Below, piece after piece: positions 7,345-16,137 of a stretch of DNA of 64,000 nucleotides. Origin of the DNA: Tuberibacillus calidus DSM 17572. GTDB lineage: Bacteria > Bacillota > Bacilli > Bacillales > Sporolactobacillaceae. The stretch is taken from NCBI RefSeq assembly GCF_000430685.1, contig NZ_KE387193.1:98346-162345 (forward strand), written 5' to 3'. The position numbers and the translations under genes are program-made. The notes under the pieces were generated by a model. It did no database searches. It saw only the letters and a list, made by a program, of their open reading frames with translations, and had not been told where the DNA came from. The stretch's first letter is position 1. Each line of letters begins with the position of its first letter.

Positions 7345-10300
7345 TTAGCCGACCAATTTTTCTGTATCCTCCAAGCGTACCGAGACAAGTTTGGATACAC
7401 CGGATTCCTGCATGGTCACGCCATACAATACATCGGCTTGTTCCATCGTTCCCTTTCGGTGGGTGACGACGATAAATTGGGTTTCACGGCTAAAATTTCG
7501 TAGAAAATCCGCATAGCGGTCGACATTGGCATCATCAAGCGCCGCTTCGACTTCGTCCAATACGCAAAACGGGACTGGACGAACTTTTAAAATCGCAAAT
7601 AAAAGGGCGATGGCCGTGAGCGCCCGCTCGCCGCCGGATAATAATGAAAGTTGTTGCAATTTCTTTCCGGGCGGCTGGGCTAAAATATCAACGCCGCTAT
7701 ATAAAAGGTCATTTGGGTCTGTTAACTGCAAATCGGCATGACCGCCTCCAAACAATTGTTTAAAGACGATTTGAAATTGTTCGCGGACGCGTTCGAACAC
7801 ATCCCCAAAGCGCTTCCGAACTTCTTCATCCATTTCATTGATGACGTTTAACAGCGTTTGCTTGGCCTGCAGGAGATCTTCGCGCTGATCCTTCAGAAAG
7901 CGTAGTCTTGTCGAGACCCGTTCGAATTCTTCGATGGCGCCGAGGTTGACATGACCGAGTTCATCGATCGCCCGCTTTAACAATTTCACTTGTTTACGAG
8001 CTTCATCGGGTTCCATGGTCAGCGGATGGCGCTCTTTTGCCATCTCATAACCGATGTGGTATTCTTCCCGCAAACGGTCAAGCAAATTATCGAGTTCGAC
8101 ATCGAGCCGCTCTAAGGCTATTTCATCGCGGCGCAGCGCTTCTTCTGTCCCTTTATATATCCGTTTTAATTCCTTGAGTTCTTCTTCTCCAATGCGCAAT
8201 GTCTCGGATAATTCTAAGCGCATCTTCCGCCTTTCGGCAATCCAAGCATTCAGCCGCTCTTTGTCTTTTCGCCCTTCTTCAATGCTTTGGACCAGTATTT
8301 CTTGATTGCGAATTTGGTCTTGAAGTGAAGAATCCAGTGAGGCGACCGCCGATTTGGCTTGGTCAAGCTCCTTGGCAATCATCTTGAGCTGCTCTGAACG
8401 TTGGACCGTGCGTTCGGATTGGGTGGCCACCACTTCTTTTTGGCGGGCATAAGCCACTTTTAATTCGGTGATTTCATTTTGAAGCTCAACTTTCGCTTCT
8501 TCTTGATGTTGTTTTTGATGGGATAACTTTTCAATATCCCGATTGACGGCTTCTTCCTGCTTTGCGCTTTCAGCTAACGCCTTAGTGAGGGCATCAAGGC
8601 GCGCGGTAAGTTCCGCTTTTTCCTGTTCAAAGCGCTCTTGGTCCCGATTGTAGAGGGCGATGCGTTCATTCACGCTTTTTTCGACGAATCCCATTTCTTT
8701 GGCTTTTGCTTCAAGCGTTCGCACCTCATCAGCTAACAGAGCTTCTTGTTTTTCCAATGTTTGCCGACGCTTATCATCGGCTTGCAGCGCTTCCTTCAGC
8801 GTCTGTATTTCCTGAGCCAGTGCGGTGCGCTTTTCTTTCATTTCCGCTAATTGTTTTGTAAGGCTTTCGATTTCACGGCCGCGACCGAGAAGATTGACGC
8901 CAGTCGTTTTTCGGCTGCCGCCGGACATGGCGCCACCGGGGCTGACGACATCGCCATCTAAAGTGACGATGCGATACTTATAACCAAGCAATCGCGCAAG
9001 TTCATTTGCGCCTTTCAAATCTTTGGCAACGACAATCGATCCGAGCAAATGCCCAATCACCGCATGATAGGCGTGATCGTATTCCACAAGCGCGGCCCCT
9101 GTGCCGACAAACGCGGAATGATCTTGCACGGCTTGAAGCTCGCGGTCTGGAATCCAGCGCGGTTTGATTACAGAGAGCGGCAGAAAAGTGGCTCGACCCG
9201 CTTTCTTCGCTTTTAAAAACTGGATCGCCTCGCGCGCATGTTCTTCGCGGTCGACAACGATATGCTGCATCGCGCTTCCCAAAGCGGTTTCAATCGCCAC
9301 TTCATAAGCCCGGTTCGCTTTAATAAGCTCAGCGACCGCGCCTTTAATTCCTTTTAACGGCTTGCCTTTTGCTTTTAGAACCGCCTTAACGCCACCGAAA
9401 AAGCCGGCGTAAGCCTCTTCCATTTCCACAAGCATCCCGCGGCGCGCTTCCGCTTGGTCGATCAATTGATCGGCCTTCTGTAAAGCTGTGCGCCGCCTTT
9501 CCCAGTCGGCTCGCTTTTGATCAAGCTCCGCTAAAAGTCGGTTCAATTCTTCTTTAATGGCTTGCCATTCAGACGATTTGGCGCGAAGTTCCGTTTCAAC
9601 GGTTTTCTTCTCCGTTGCCACTGATGAAGCTTGTTCGCGAATACCTGCTTGTTCATTTTCAAGCTGAGAAGCTTTCTTTTCAATTTGCGCCAGTTGTTCT
9701 TCAAGATAGCGTTTTTCATTGCGCATGGCAGCAGCCTGATTGAGTTGTTCAAAATAATCATTTTTCAGCTTTTCAAGACGTTGCTCCAAATCTCTTTCAA
9801 AATGATCCAGCGCCTCGGTTTTCTCCCTTAGAGCCGCTTCCAGTTGGGCAAGCTGCGCTTTTTGTGCTTCGAGCGCTTTTTTTTCCTTAATCAACGCTTC
9901 TTCTTCCCGTTGCTTTCTTGCCTCAAGGTCTTCGATTTGGCGCTTAAACCGCTCGGCATTTTCTCTCGCGTGTTTGCGCCGCTCTTCCAGGACCTTTTTT
10001 TCACCTTCATATTTTTCTTGGAGTTCACTCGCCAAAAGCAGCGCTTCCTGCAATTCATCAATCGATTCATCGAGGGCTTGGATATACGTCCTGAGGCGCT
10101 CGGCTTCTGCTTCCTGTTTAGAAATAGCGGAAGACTCATCAAGCGCCTTTTGTTTTAAAGATTCAACGGATTGGGCGCGCTGTTCCCATTTCTCATGGGT
10201 CGCGCCGATGTCATGGGCGAGAAGCGCCACTTCGATGGCCTCGAGGCGTTCCTTTTTATCCAAATAATCCTTGGCCACGGACGCTTGCTCTTCGAGTGGT

Positions 10301-10908
10301 TCGATTTGTGAATCAAGTTCATAGATGATGTCTTCTACGCGGTTTAAGTTTTCTTGGGACTCTTCCAGCTTTCGCTCGGCGCTTTGCTTTCGGAGCTTAT
10401 ATTTTAAAACACCAGCGGCTTCTTCAAAAATTTTCCGTTTTTCTTCAGCCTTGCTGTTTAAAATATCATCAATCCGGCCTTGTCCAATGATAGAATAGGC
10501 TTCTCGGCCGAGCCCTGAGTCCATGAACAAATCCACAATATCTTTTAACCGGCATTTTTGCCCATTCAGCAAAAATTCACTTTCACCAGAGCGAAACACA
10601 CGGCGTGTGACGCTGATCTCACTATAATCATAAGACAGGTAGTGGTCATTGTTATCGAGAACGAGGGTGACTTCCGCCATATTGAGCGGCCGTTTTTCTT
10701 CACTACCGCTAAAAATGATGTCTTCCATCTTTGACCCGCGCAACGATTTGACCGATTGTTCACCCAAGACCCAGCGGATGGCATCCGTGATATTGCTTTT
10801 TCCGCTGCCGTTCGGGCCAACAACCGCCGTAACCCCCTGTGAAAAATCGATCGTGATTTTGTTGGCGAACGATTTAAAACCGATGATTTCTAATTGTTTC
10901 AGGAACAT
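7345..10908 (-). CDS. smc: Chromosome partition protein Smc
   Basis: ATPase core of the Smc-ScpAB condensin that organises and segregates the chromosome. The protein is 1187 aa, as in B. subtilis. Walker A GPNGSGKSNITDAIRW is near residue 31, followed by a long coiled coil, a hinge around residues 510-650 containing GFFGGVKAVL, a second coiled coil, then LSGGERALTAIALLFA and Walker B FCVLDEVEAALDD at the C-terminus. The start is ATG 10908, with GGGAGGA six bases upstream; a GTG at 10929 is too early. TATAAA at 10947-10942 may be a -10 with a weak -35, which would fit because rnc is cut off by a terminator and an inserted gene. Confidence 0.97.
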   Translation of the reverse strand: MFLKQLEIIGFKSFANKITIDFSQGVTAVVGPNGSGKSNITDAIRWVLGEQSVKSLRGSKMEDIIFSGSEEKRPLNMAEVTLVLDNNDHYLSYDYSEISVTRRVFRSGESEFLLNGQKCRLKDIVDLFMDSGLGREAYSIIGQGRIDDILNSKAEEKRKIFEEAAGVLKYKLRKQSAERKLEESQENLNRVEDIIYELDSQIEPLEEQASVAKDYLDKKERLEAIEVALLAHDIGATHEKWEQRAQSVESLKQKALDESSAISKQEAEAERLRTYIQALDESIDELQEALLLASELQEKYEGEKKVLEERRKHARENAERFKRQIEDLEARKQREEEALIKEKKALEAQKAQLAQLEAALREKTEALDHFERDLEQRLEKLKNDYFEQLNQAAAMRNEKRYLEEQLAQIEKKASQLENEQAGIREQASSVATEKKTVETELRAKSSEWQAIKEELNRLLAELDQKRADWERRRTALQKADQLIDQAEARRGMLVEMEEAYAGFFGGVKAVLKAKGKPLKGIKGAVAELIKANRAYEVAIETALGSAMQHIVVDREEHAREAIQFLKAKKAGRATFLPLSVIKPRWIPDRELQAVQDHSAFVGTGAALVEYDHAYHAVIGHLLGSIVVAKDLKGANELARLLGYKYRIVTLDGDVVSPGGAMSGGSRKTTGVNLLGRGREIESLTKQLAEMKEKRTALAQEIQTLKEALQADDKRRQTLEKQEALLADEVRTLEAKAKEMGFVEKSVNERIALYNRDQERFEQEKAELTARLDALTKALAESAKQEEAVNRDIEKLSHQKQHQEEAKVELQNEITELKVAYARQKEVVATQSERTVQRSEQLKMIAKELDQAKSAVASLDSSLQDQIRNQEILVQSIEEGRKDKERLNAWIAERRKMRLELSETLRIGEEELKELKRIYKGTEEALRRDEIALERLDVELDNLLDRLREEYHIGYEMAKERHPLTMEPDEARKQVKLLKRAIDELGHVNLGAIEEFERVSTRLRFLKDQREDLLQAKQTLLNVINEMDEEVRKRFGDVFERVREQFQIVFKQLFGGGHADLQLTDPNDLLYSGVDILAQPPGKKLQQLSLLSGGERALTAIALLFAILKVRPVPFCVLDEVEAALDDANVDRYADFLRNFSRETQFIVVTHRKGTMEQADVLYGVTMQESGVSKLVSVRLEDTEKLVG

Positions 10909-10998
10909 GAAAAATCCTCCCGTGCACACTAGCCCCTTTATTTTATACTAACAGAAGGAGGAAATAAAGACGAGATACAATGGACACATGTGGTTTGG

Positions 10999-11023
10999 TT
11001 GTAAAACATATATTATTTTACAA
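10999..11023. promoter_or_regulatory. Perfect 8-bp inverted repeat between smc and the DUF1128 gene
   Basis: TTGTAAAA (10999-11006) and TTTTACAA (11016-11023) flank a 9-base A+T-rich centre. The dyad sits in the divergent intergenic region, about 54 bases before the yfkK-like start and 90 bases before smc, where a repressor operator would lie. No regulator is identified. Confidence 0.45.
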
Positions 11024-11076
11024 ATCACTTGATATGTGGCACGCTTTTATTAATCACGGAAATTGGAGGAACGATC

Positions 11077-11298
11077 ATGGATTTAAAAACGGCTAACCTG
11101 GCCAATATACAAACGATGCTGGAAGGTATCAAAGATAAACTGCAACTCGTCAATCGCGATGTTCTTAAGGCGGAAGCCATTTCGTTTGACCGTTATGAGG
11201 ATCTTTACGCCTTATATCAAATGATCATGAAAAAACCGTCATTCAGCGTCCTTGAGAGGGAAGGCATTTTAGATGAACTCAGAGCGTTAAGAAAATAA
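11077..11298 (+). CDS. yfkK: DUF1128 / UPF0435 family protein (YfkK-like)
   Basis: Small acidic-basic helical protein of 73 aa without signal peptide or membrane segment, of unknown function. Features such as KLQLVNRDVL, YEDLYALYQMI and the C-terminal LDELRALRK match my recollection of the Bacilli UPF0435 (YfkK) family. ATG 11077 is chosen for GGAGGAACGATC upstream; an ORF extension to 11029 has no such signal. The gene is on the + strand, interrupting the normally contiguous rnc-smc pair, with an operator-like dyad before it and a strong bidirectional terminator after it. Confidence 0.8.
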   Translation: MDLKTANLANIQTMLEGIKDKLQLVNRDVLKAEAISFDRYEDLYALYQMIMKKPSFSVLEREGILDELRALRK

Positions 11299-11368
11299 AT
11301 GCCACTTGACGGTTGAATACTTTGACCTATAGTTCATGTGATAAATTCAATTCGTAAAGAATAAAAAA

Positions 11369-11444
11369 AGTTGACTCAAACGGTTTATCCCATCAATGAT
11401 GATCAAAAATCTTTTTGACGGGACCCCGTTCATTTGAGTCAACT
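11369..11444. terminator. Bidirectional terminator between yfkK and rnc
   Basis: AGTTGACTCAAACGG (11369-11383) pairs with CCGTT-CAT-TTGAGTCAACT (11426-11444). On the + side GTTTTCTTTTTT follows; on the - side TTTTTTTATTC follows. The last codons and stop of rnc (TGA at 11441-11439) lie inside the right arm, so it ends both convergent transcripts. Confidence 0.88.
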
Positions 11445-12179
11445 GTTTTCTTTTTTAAGGCTTTGAATCGCAACATGTGCCGCCATCTGTTCGGATTCTT
11501 TTTTCGTTCTTCCTTTACCAGTTCCCAATACCTTTCCATTTAAGCAGACATTTGAGACAAATTCTTTGTGATGGGCGGGTCCTTTTTCCGAGACGACCTC
11601 ATAGTCCAACACACCTAAGTTTTGACGCTGCACCATTTCTTGTAACTGACTTTTATAGTCGGCCATTTGTGAAAAAACACCTGCGGAAATTTTAGGATAC
11701 ATCACGGTCTCGAGAAAACGGTCGACGACATCAATGCCTTGATCGAGATACAAAGCCCCGATAAAAGCTTCAAACACATCCGCTAAAAGCGCCGGACGCG
11801 TTCTCCCTCCTGTCGCTTCTTCTCCTCTACCAAGAAAAATCATTTCACCGAAACCACACGCATTGGCCAAGATCACGAGAGAGGGTTCACAAACGATCGC
11901 AGCTCTTAGCTTCGTTAATTGTCCTTCTTTCATGTCCGGGAAGTTTTTAAATAAAAAACGGGACACCAACAGTTCCAATACGGCATCCCCTAAAAATTCG
12001 AGCCGTTCGTTATCCGACCTGACTGTTAATCGGTGTTCATTGACATAGGATGAGTGGGTAAAAGCTTGTTTTAGCAACGCTTCGTTCTCAAAGGTCAATT
12101 GGTAGTCGTTTAAAAAGGTATGTATCTTGTCAAGCTGTTTTCGATCGGATTGTTGTAGGCCGCCCCTGTTTTTAGTCAA
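11439..12179 (-). CDS. rnc: Ribonuclease III
   Basis: Double-strand-specific endoribonuclease acting on rRNA precursors, scRNA and antisense duplexes. The signature [19 protein letters not shown] and the second acidic cluster [19 protein letters not shown] form the catalytic domain; a C-terminal dsRNA-binding domain ends with [19 protein letters not shown] prefer a TTG start at 12179 (AGGTG six bases upstream, 246 aa, close to the usual length) over an in-frame ATG at 12242 with no ribosome site. It follows acpP and is cut off from smc by a terminator and a reversed gene. Confidence 0.93.
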   Translation of the reverse strand: MTKNRGGLQQSDRKQLDKIHTFLNDYQLTFENEALLKQAFTHSSYVNEHRLTVRSDNERLEFLGDAVLELLVSRFLFKNFPDMKEGQLTKLRAAIVCEPSLVILANACGFGEMIFLGRGEEATGGRTRPALLADVFEAFIGALYLDQGIDVVDRFLETVMYPKISAGVFSQMADYKSQLQEMVQRQNLGVLDYEVVSEKGPAHHKEFVSNVCLNGKVLGTGKGRTKKESEQMAAHVAIQSLKKENS

Positions 12180-12299
12180 ATCTAACACCTCGCACACAAG
12201 CTTACGTTTTATTATTGACGAACCGTCTTGTGAACATAACATGCTTCATTTTATTGGAAAAGTCCCGGACAACATCCGGGACTTCATTCATTCCTGAAA

Positions 12300-12536
12300 T
12301 TACTGATGGTTTTTTATGTATTCCACTACATCGCCAACAGTCAGGATTTTTTCAGCATCCTCATCGGAAATTTCGAGATCGAATTCGTCTTCCAATTCCA
12401 TAACGAGTTCAACAACATCGAGAGAATCAGCTTCCAAATCTTCTTTGAAGGAAGATTCGAGTTTGACATCGGCTTCGTCGACATCTAATCGATCTGCAAC
12501 AATTTTTTTGACGCGTTCAAAAATGTCTTCGGCCAC
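12300..12536 (-). CDS. acpP: Acyl carrier protein
   Basis: Carries growing acyl chains on a 4'-phosphopantetheine arm during type II fatty acid synthesis. The attachment site is Ser in [18 protein letters not shown], at about residue 38 of 78. A GTG start at 12536 gives the expected [14 protein letters not shown]-terminus and has GGGGAGGTG at six bases; another GTG nine bases earlier overlaps that site. The gene sits between fabG and rnc, as in other Bacillales. Confidence 0.97.
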   Translation of the reverse strand: MAEDIFERVKKIVADRLDVDEADVKLESSFKEDLEADSLDVVELVMELEDEFDLEISDEDAEKILTVGDVVEYIKNHQ

Positions 12537-12635
12537 GCTTGTCACCTCCCCTCAGGGATTCTATCAATTAAAATTGAAAATGGCAATAACCTGTCTCCAA
12601 TATTGTAACCGCGGATTGTCCATTGAGTCAATCAC

Positions 12636-13370
12636 TTACATGACCATGCCGCCGTCAACACACAAGACTTGTCCCGTCATATAGTCACTCGCTTCTGAGG
12701 CAAGAAAGCCGACAACTTTGGCGACATCCTCAGGCTGCCCGAAACGCGCGAGCGGAATTTGGGCGAGCATCGCTTTCTTAACGTCTTCCGGCAGAGCTTC
12801 CGTCATGTCCGTAGTGATAAAACCCGGGGCAACGGCATTTACCGTGATGTTTCTCGCCGCCAATTCTCTCGCGGAAGACTTCGTCAAGCCGATCACTCCG
12901 GCTTTGGCCGCGACATAATTCGCTTGGCCGGGATTGCCGATGATACCGACAACTGACGCCATATTAATAATTTTACCATGTTTTTGTTTCATCATGACCC
13001 GCGATACAGCTTTAGTCATATTAAAGACGCCTTTTAGATTGGTATTGATGACGGCATCCCAGTCCTCTTCTTTCATGCGCATCAATAAATTATCCCGCGT
13101 GATCCCGGCGTTATTGACGAGGACATCCAAAGAACCAAAGGTTTCCGTGACGGTTTTTACCATCTCTTGCGCGGTTTCCGCAGAGCTCACATCACCTTGA
13201 AGCGCAAAAGCTTCGGTTCCTAACGCTTTGATTTCTTCAACGACAAGATTCGCTTTTTCGGCATTGCCGGCATAGTTTACGGCCACGCGATACCCCATGC
13301 GGCCGAGCTCGAGTGCCACGGCGCGGCCAATGCCGCGTGAAGCACCAGTCACTAAGGCTGTTTTTCCCAC
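12636..13370 (-). CDS. fabG: 3-oxoacyl-[acyl-carrier-protein] reductase FabG
   Basis: NADPH-dependent first reduction step of fatty acid elongation. A short-chain dehydrogenase of 244 aa with the Rossmann motif [20 protein letters not shown], catalytic Ser in MASVVGIIG and the YVAAK motif (Tyr-x3-Lys). The start is GTG 13370, with the AAAGGAGG site inside the end of fabD, so translation is coupled. Part of the fapR-plsX-fabD-fabG-acpP operon. Confidence 0.96.
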   Translation of the reverse strand: MGKTALVTGASRGIGRAVALELGRMGYRVAVNYAGNAEKANLVVEEIKALGTEAFALQGDVSSAETAQEMVKTVTETFGSLDVLVNNAGITRDNLLMRMKEEDWDAVINTNLKGVFNMTKAVSRVMMKQKHGKIINMASVVGIIGNPGQANYVAAKAGVIGLTKSSARELAARNITVNAVAPGFITTDMTEALPEDVKKAMLAQIPLARFGQPEDVAKVVGFLASEASDYMTGQVLCVDGGMVM

Positions 13371-13373
13371 GTC

Positions 13374-14318
13374 TTATTCTCCTCCTTTTAACGCTTCGAT
13401 CGTCTTGATCAATTGATCCTGGTCATAAGTCGCATACATTGTAGCGGTTTTATCGATTTTTTTGACCAGGCCCGATAACACCTTGCCGGGACCGACTTCA
13501 ACAAACGTATCCACACCAAGCGATCGCAGTTTTTGAATCGTTTCAATCCAGCGAACCGGTGAATAAAGCTGTTCAATAAGCAGACGTTTAATGTCGTCTT
13601 TTTCAGTGACAAAATCAGCCGTGACGTTGGCAACGACAGGAATTTCAGCATCTTTAACGGTGATTTCCGCCAATACCGCCTTCATCTTTTCGGCCGCCGG
13701 TTTCATAAGCGAAGAGTGGAACGGACCGCTGACATTCAATGGAATGGCGCGTTTGGCCCCTTTTTCTTTGGCAAGTGCGGACGCCTTTTCCACCCCTTCC
13801 TTCGTTCCGGAGATCGCGATTTGTCCAGGGCAATTTAGATTGGCAATTTCCACCGTATCGCCTTGTTGGGACACTTCGGCGCAAATCGCTTCGAGATCTT
13901 CGGCGGCTAATCCAAGGATGGCCGCCATGGCTCCTACCCCAGCTGGAACGGCTTCTTCCATAAACAGCCCGCGCTGCCTGACCGCATATACGGCGTCTTC
14001 AAACGACAGAGCGGAAGCAGCCACCAAGGCGCTATACTCGCCAAGGCTATGGCCGGCAACGTAATCAGGGGTGATCCCGGCTTTTTGCAATAAAGATAAA
14101 GCAACCATGCTTGCTGTCAAAATCGCCGGTTGGGCGTTTTCCGTCAACGTCAGACGTTCTTCTGGCCCATTCTTAATAATATCGGATAAAGCATAACCTA
14201 GTCGTGCGTCGGCTCGGTCAAGCCATTGACTACCATCAGGATCATGAGCGACGAGGCTCTCAGTCATCCCGACAGCTTGGGAGCCTTGTCCCGGAAAAAT
14301 AAAAGCAATTTTCCCCAT
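13374..14318 (-). CDS. fabD: Malonyl CoA-acyl carrier protein transacylase FabD
   Basis: Transfers malonyl from CoA to ACP to supply two-carbon units. The 314-aa protein opens with FIFPGQGSQAVGM and has the active-site serine in GHSLGEYSALVAA (near residue 92) and the catalytic His in VSGPFHSSLM. ATG 14318 follows GGAGG. Only three bases separate it from fabG, and plsX lies 21 bases upstream. Confidence 0.97.
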   Translation of the reverse strand: MGKIAFIFPGQGSQAVGMTESLVAHDPDGSQWLDRADARLGYALSDIIKNGPEERLTLTENAQPAILTASMVALSLLQKAGITPDYVAGHSLGEYSALVAASALSFEDAVYAVRQRGLFMEEAVPAGVGAMAAILGLAAEDLEAICAEVSQQGDTVEIANLNCPGQIAISGTKEGVEKASALAKEKGAKRAIPLNVSGPFHSSLMKPAAEKMKAVLAEITVKDAEIPVVANVTADFVTEKDDIKRLLIEQLYSPVRWIETIQKLRSLGVDTFVEVGPGKVLSGLVKKIDKTATMYATYDQDQLIKTIEALKGGE

Positions 14319-14339
14319 CTAAAACAACCTCCTCCGTGA

Positions 14340-15350
14340 CTAATTCGTCACATCCCATTTGTCTTTCGTTTTTAACACGGTTTCGTAGATCGTGCCGACG
14401 ACATTTTTTTCGACAATGCGACAGGCTTGTTGAATCGTCGTAAAAATCGCCTTGGCATTGGAAGAGCCGTGGGCTTTAATCACCGGTGCTGCTAAACCAA
14501 ACAAGCATGCTCCCCCGTAGCTCGAGTAATCCATCATTTTTTTAATGCTTTTAAATTTTGGATATAAAAGTGCTGTAGCTATTTTTGAATAAAAGGAGCC
14601 CAAAAGCTCGGTTTTAATGATGGAATAAAAGGCTAAGGCATTACCCTCAATGCTTTTTAAAACAAGATTTCCAGCAAAGCCGTCGCAGACGACGACGTCG
14701 ACATCTCCGTTCATAAGATCACGCGATTCGATATTACCAGTAAAATGAATCGGTGCTTCCCGCAGCAATTCATAAGCTTGCTTGCTTAATTCATTACCTT
14801 TGCCCGGTTCTTCACCGATATTCAGCAAGCCAACTTTTGGCGTTTCAATTTCCAACACCTTATTAGCATAAATCGAACCCATAATCGCATATTGAAGTAA
14901 ATGTTCAGGTTTAGCATCCATGTTGGAACCCGCATCCAGTAAGAGGAAACCTTTACCCTTCTTGATCGTCGGTAGTGTTGGGGCTAAGGCTGGTCGATCG
15001 ATTCCTTTGATTCGTCCGACTCCGAACAACCCAGCAGCCATCAGCGCCCCAGTATTTCCCGCGGAAATCACGGCGTCGGCGCGCCCTTCTTTCACTTCCT
15101 GAATGGCTAAGACCATGGACGCGTTCTTTTTGGTGCGAACCGCTTTGACGGGTTGGTCGGTCGCCTCGATTTTTTCCGGTGTATGTAAGATGGAAAGGCG
15201 TGGCTCGCTTCCGACAAGCGGTTTGATTTTCGCCTCATCACCCACCAGCGTAATATGCATTTGAGGATTTGCCTTAAGAGCGGCAAGGGAACCCTTGACG
15301 ATTTCCTCTGGGGCATTGTCCCCTCCCATGGCATCAATGGCTAATCTCAC
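14340..15350 (-). CDS. plsX: Phosphate acyltransferase PlsX
   Basis: Makes acyl-phosphate from acyl-ACP, feeding PlsY for the first acylation of glycerol 3-phosphate in phospholipid synthesis. The 336-aa protein begins [20 protein letters not shown] and contains the family segments [19 protein letters not shown] and [14 protein letters not shown]. The start is GTG 15350, with AGGAGG in the fapR-plsX gap of 15 bases. Regulated through FapR. Because fakA nearby is decayed, PlsX fed by de novo synthesis may be the main source of acyl-phosphate, unless fakA is elsewhere. Confidence 0.97.
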   Translation of the reverse strand: MRLAIDAMGGDNAPEEIVKGSLAALKANPQMHITLVGDEAKIKPLVGSEPRLSILHTPEKIEATDQPVKAVRTKKNASMVLAIQEVKEGRADAVISAGNTGALMAAGLFGVGRIKGIDRPALAPTLPTIKKGKGFLLLDAGSNMDAKPEHLLQYAIMGSIYANKVLEIETPKVGLLNIGEEPGKGNELSKQAYELLREAPIHFTGNIESRDLMNGDVDVVVCDGFAGNLVLKSIEGNALAFYSIIKTELLGSFYSKIATALLYPKFKSIKKMMDYSSYGGACLFGLAAPVIKAHGSSNAKAIFTTIQQACRIVEKNVVGTIYETVLKTKDKWDVTN

Positions 15351-15365
15351 GCGTTGTTTTCCTCC

Positions 15366-15923
15366 TCATTTCTTTTGTGATCGATACATCGTGAACGTAC
15401 CGAGGAAGACGACTTCTCCCTCAACATAGCTTTTCACTTCAACGATCGTAAATTCACGTTCTGCTCGGATCACTTTAGCTTTGGCAACGACCCGTTCGCC
15501 TTCTTTGACTTGCCGTTTAAAAACGACTTCACATTTTGCGGTTAGGGCCAGTTCATCATCGATGACAGCCACTGCAAGGGAATTCGCTTGAGCAAAAAGA
15601 TGATGACCGCGAGCAATACCCGTTCGGGAAAAAACATGTTCTTTGCGAATATCTAAAATGGAGATGGCGGATTGGTCGAGTTTAAGATCGACCACATCGC
15701 CAATGACTTCATCAGGATTAAGCGCTCGAAATTTATCCAAATTTGCGGCTGCCATTGTTTTAATGCGTTCGCGCAGTTCAGGGATCGCCAATTCCAAGCG
15801 GTCAAGTCGAATCGTTTGCACGCTCACCTGAAAAAGGTTAGCCAGTTCCTCGTCTGTTACAAATGGATTTTGTTGAATGGCCGCTTGGAGTAATTCTTGT
15901 CGTTCTTTCTTTCTTTTTTTCAT
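15366..15923 (-). CDS. fapR: Transcription factor FapR, repressor of fatty acid and phospholipid genes
   Basis: Represses fap regulon genes and is released by malonyl-CoA. The 185-aa protein has an N-terminal DeoR-type helix-turn-helix ([20 protein letters not shown], residues 22-41) and a C-terminal hot-dog thioesterase-like ligand domain with [21 protein letters not shown] FapR box overlaps the predicted transcription start, so the gene is probably autoregulated with plsX-fabD-fabG-acpP. The leader is about 95 bases and holds a 16-bp palindrome; the Shine-Dalgarno GGTGGTGG is modest. Confidence 0.96.
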   Translation of the reverse strand: MKKRKKERQELLQAAIQQNPFVTDEELANLFQVSVQTIRLDRLELAIPELRERIKTMAAANLDKFRALNPDEVIGDVVDLKLDQSAISILDIRKEHVFSRTGIARGHHLFAQANSLAVAVIDDELALTAKCEVVFKRQVKEGERVVAKAKVIRAEREFTIVEVKSYVEGEVVFLGTFTMYRSQKK

Positions 15924-15948
15924 TTTGCCACCACCGAAATCGATGTCA

Positions 15949-15964
15949 CACGGTTCAAACCGTG
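15949..15964 (-). other. Palindrome in the fapR leader
   Basis: CACGGTT and AACCGTG flank a 2-base centre about 25 bases upstream of the fapR start and downstream of its promoter. Unlike the FapR box in sequence. It could be an additional protein site, since a 2-base loop is too tight for a good RNA hairpin. Confidence 0.35.
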
Positions 15965-16002
15965 AGCATCAGCCGAAATGCAGCCAAATTTTACACCAAT
16001 TT

Positions 16003-16019
16003 TTATGACTAGGTACTAA
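16003..16019 (-). promoter_or_regulatory. FapR operator
   Basis: Minus-strand TTAGTACCTAGTCATAA closely matches the 17-bp FapR inverted repeat known from B. subtilis (TTAGTACCT core with a diverged second half). It lies directly downstream of the -10 box and covers the predicted start site, a typical repressor position. Confidence 0.8.
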
Positions 16020-16023
16020 ACTA

Positions 16024-16052
16024 AGTATATAAAGAAAGCGGGGAGGAATCAA
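16024..16052 (-). promoter_or_regulatory. Sigma-A promoter of the fapR operon
   Basis: TTGATT (16052-16047), 17-base spacer, TATACT (16029-16024) on the minus strand. Its position immediately before the FapR box supports it as the main promoter for fapR-plsX-fabD-fabG-acpP. Confidence 0.8.
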
Positions 16053-16137
16053 GAAAGAAGGCAATGACAAGATGAAAAACCTTTATTTGATGAAGGTCAT
16101 CCTTTTTCGCCTTCTCCTCCGCGCTTTGTTTGTTGAC

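Noticed and set aside
13591-14064. Open frame antisense to fabD
   Set aside because: It is a shadow of the fabD coding frame without start signals.
16065-16137. Terminator after recG
   Set aside because: Complementary pieces (GATGACCTT and AAGGTTTTTCATC) give only a broken stem, not a convincing Rho-independent terminator.
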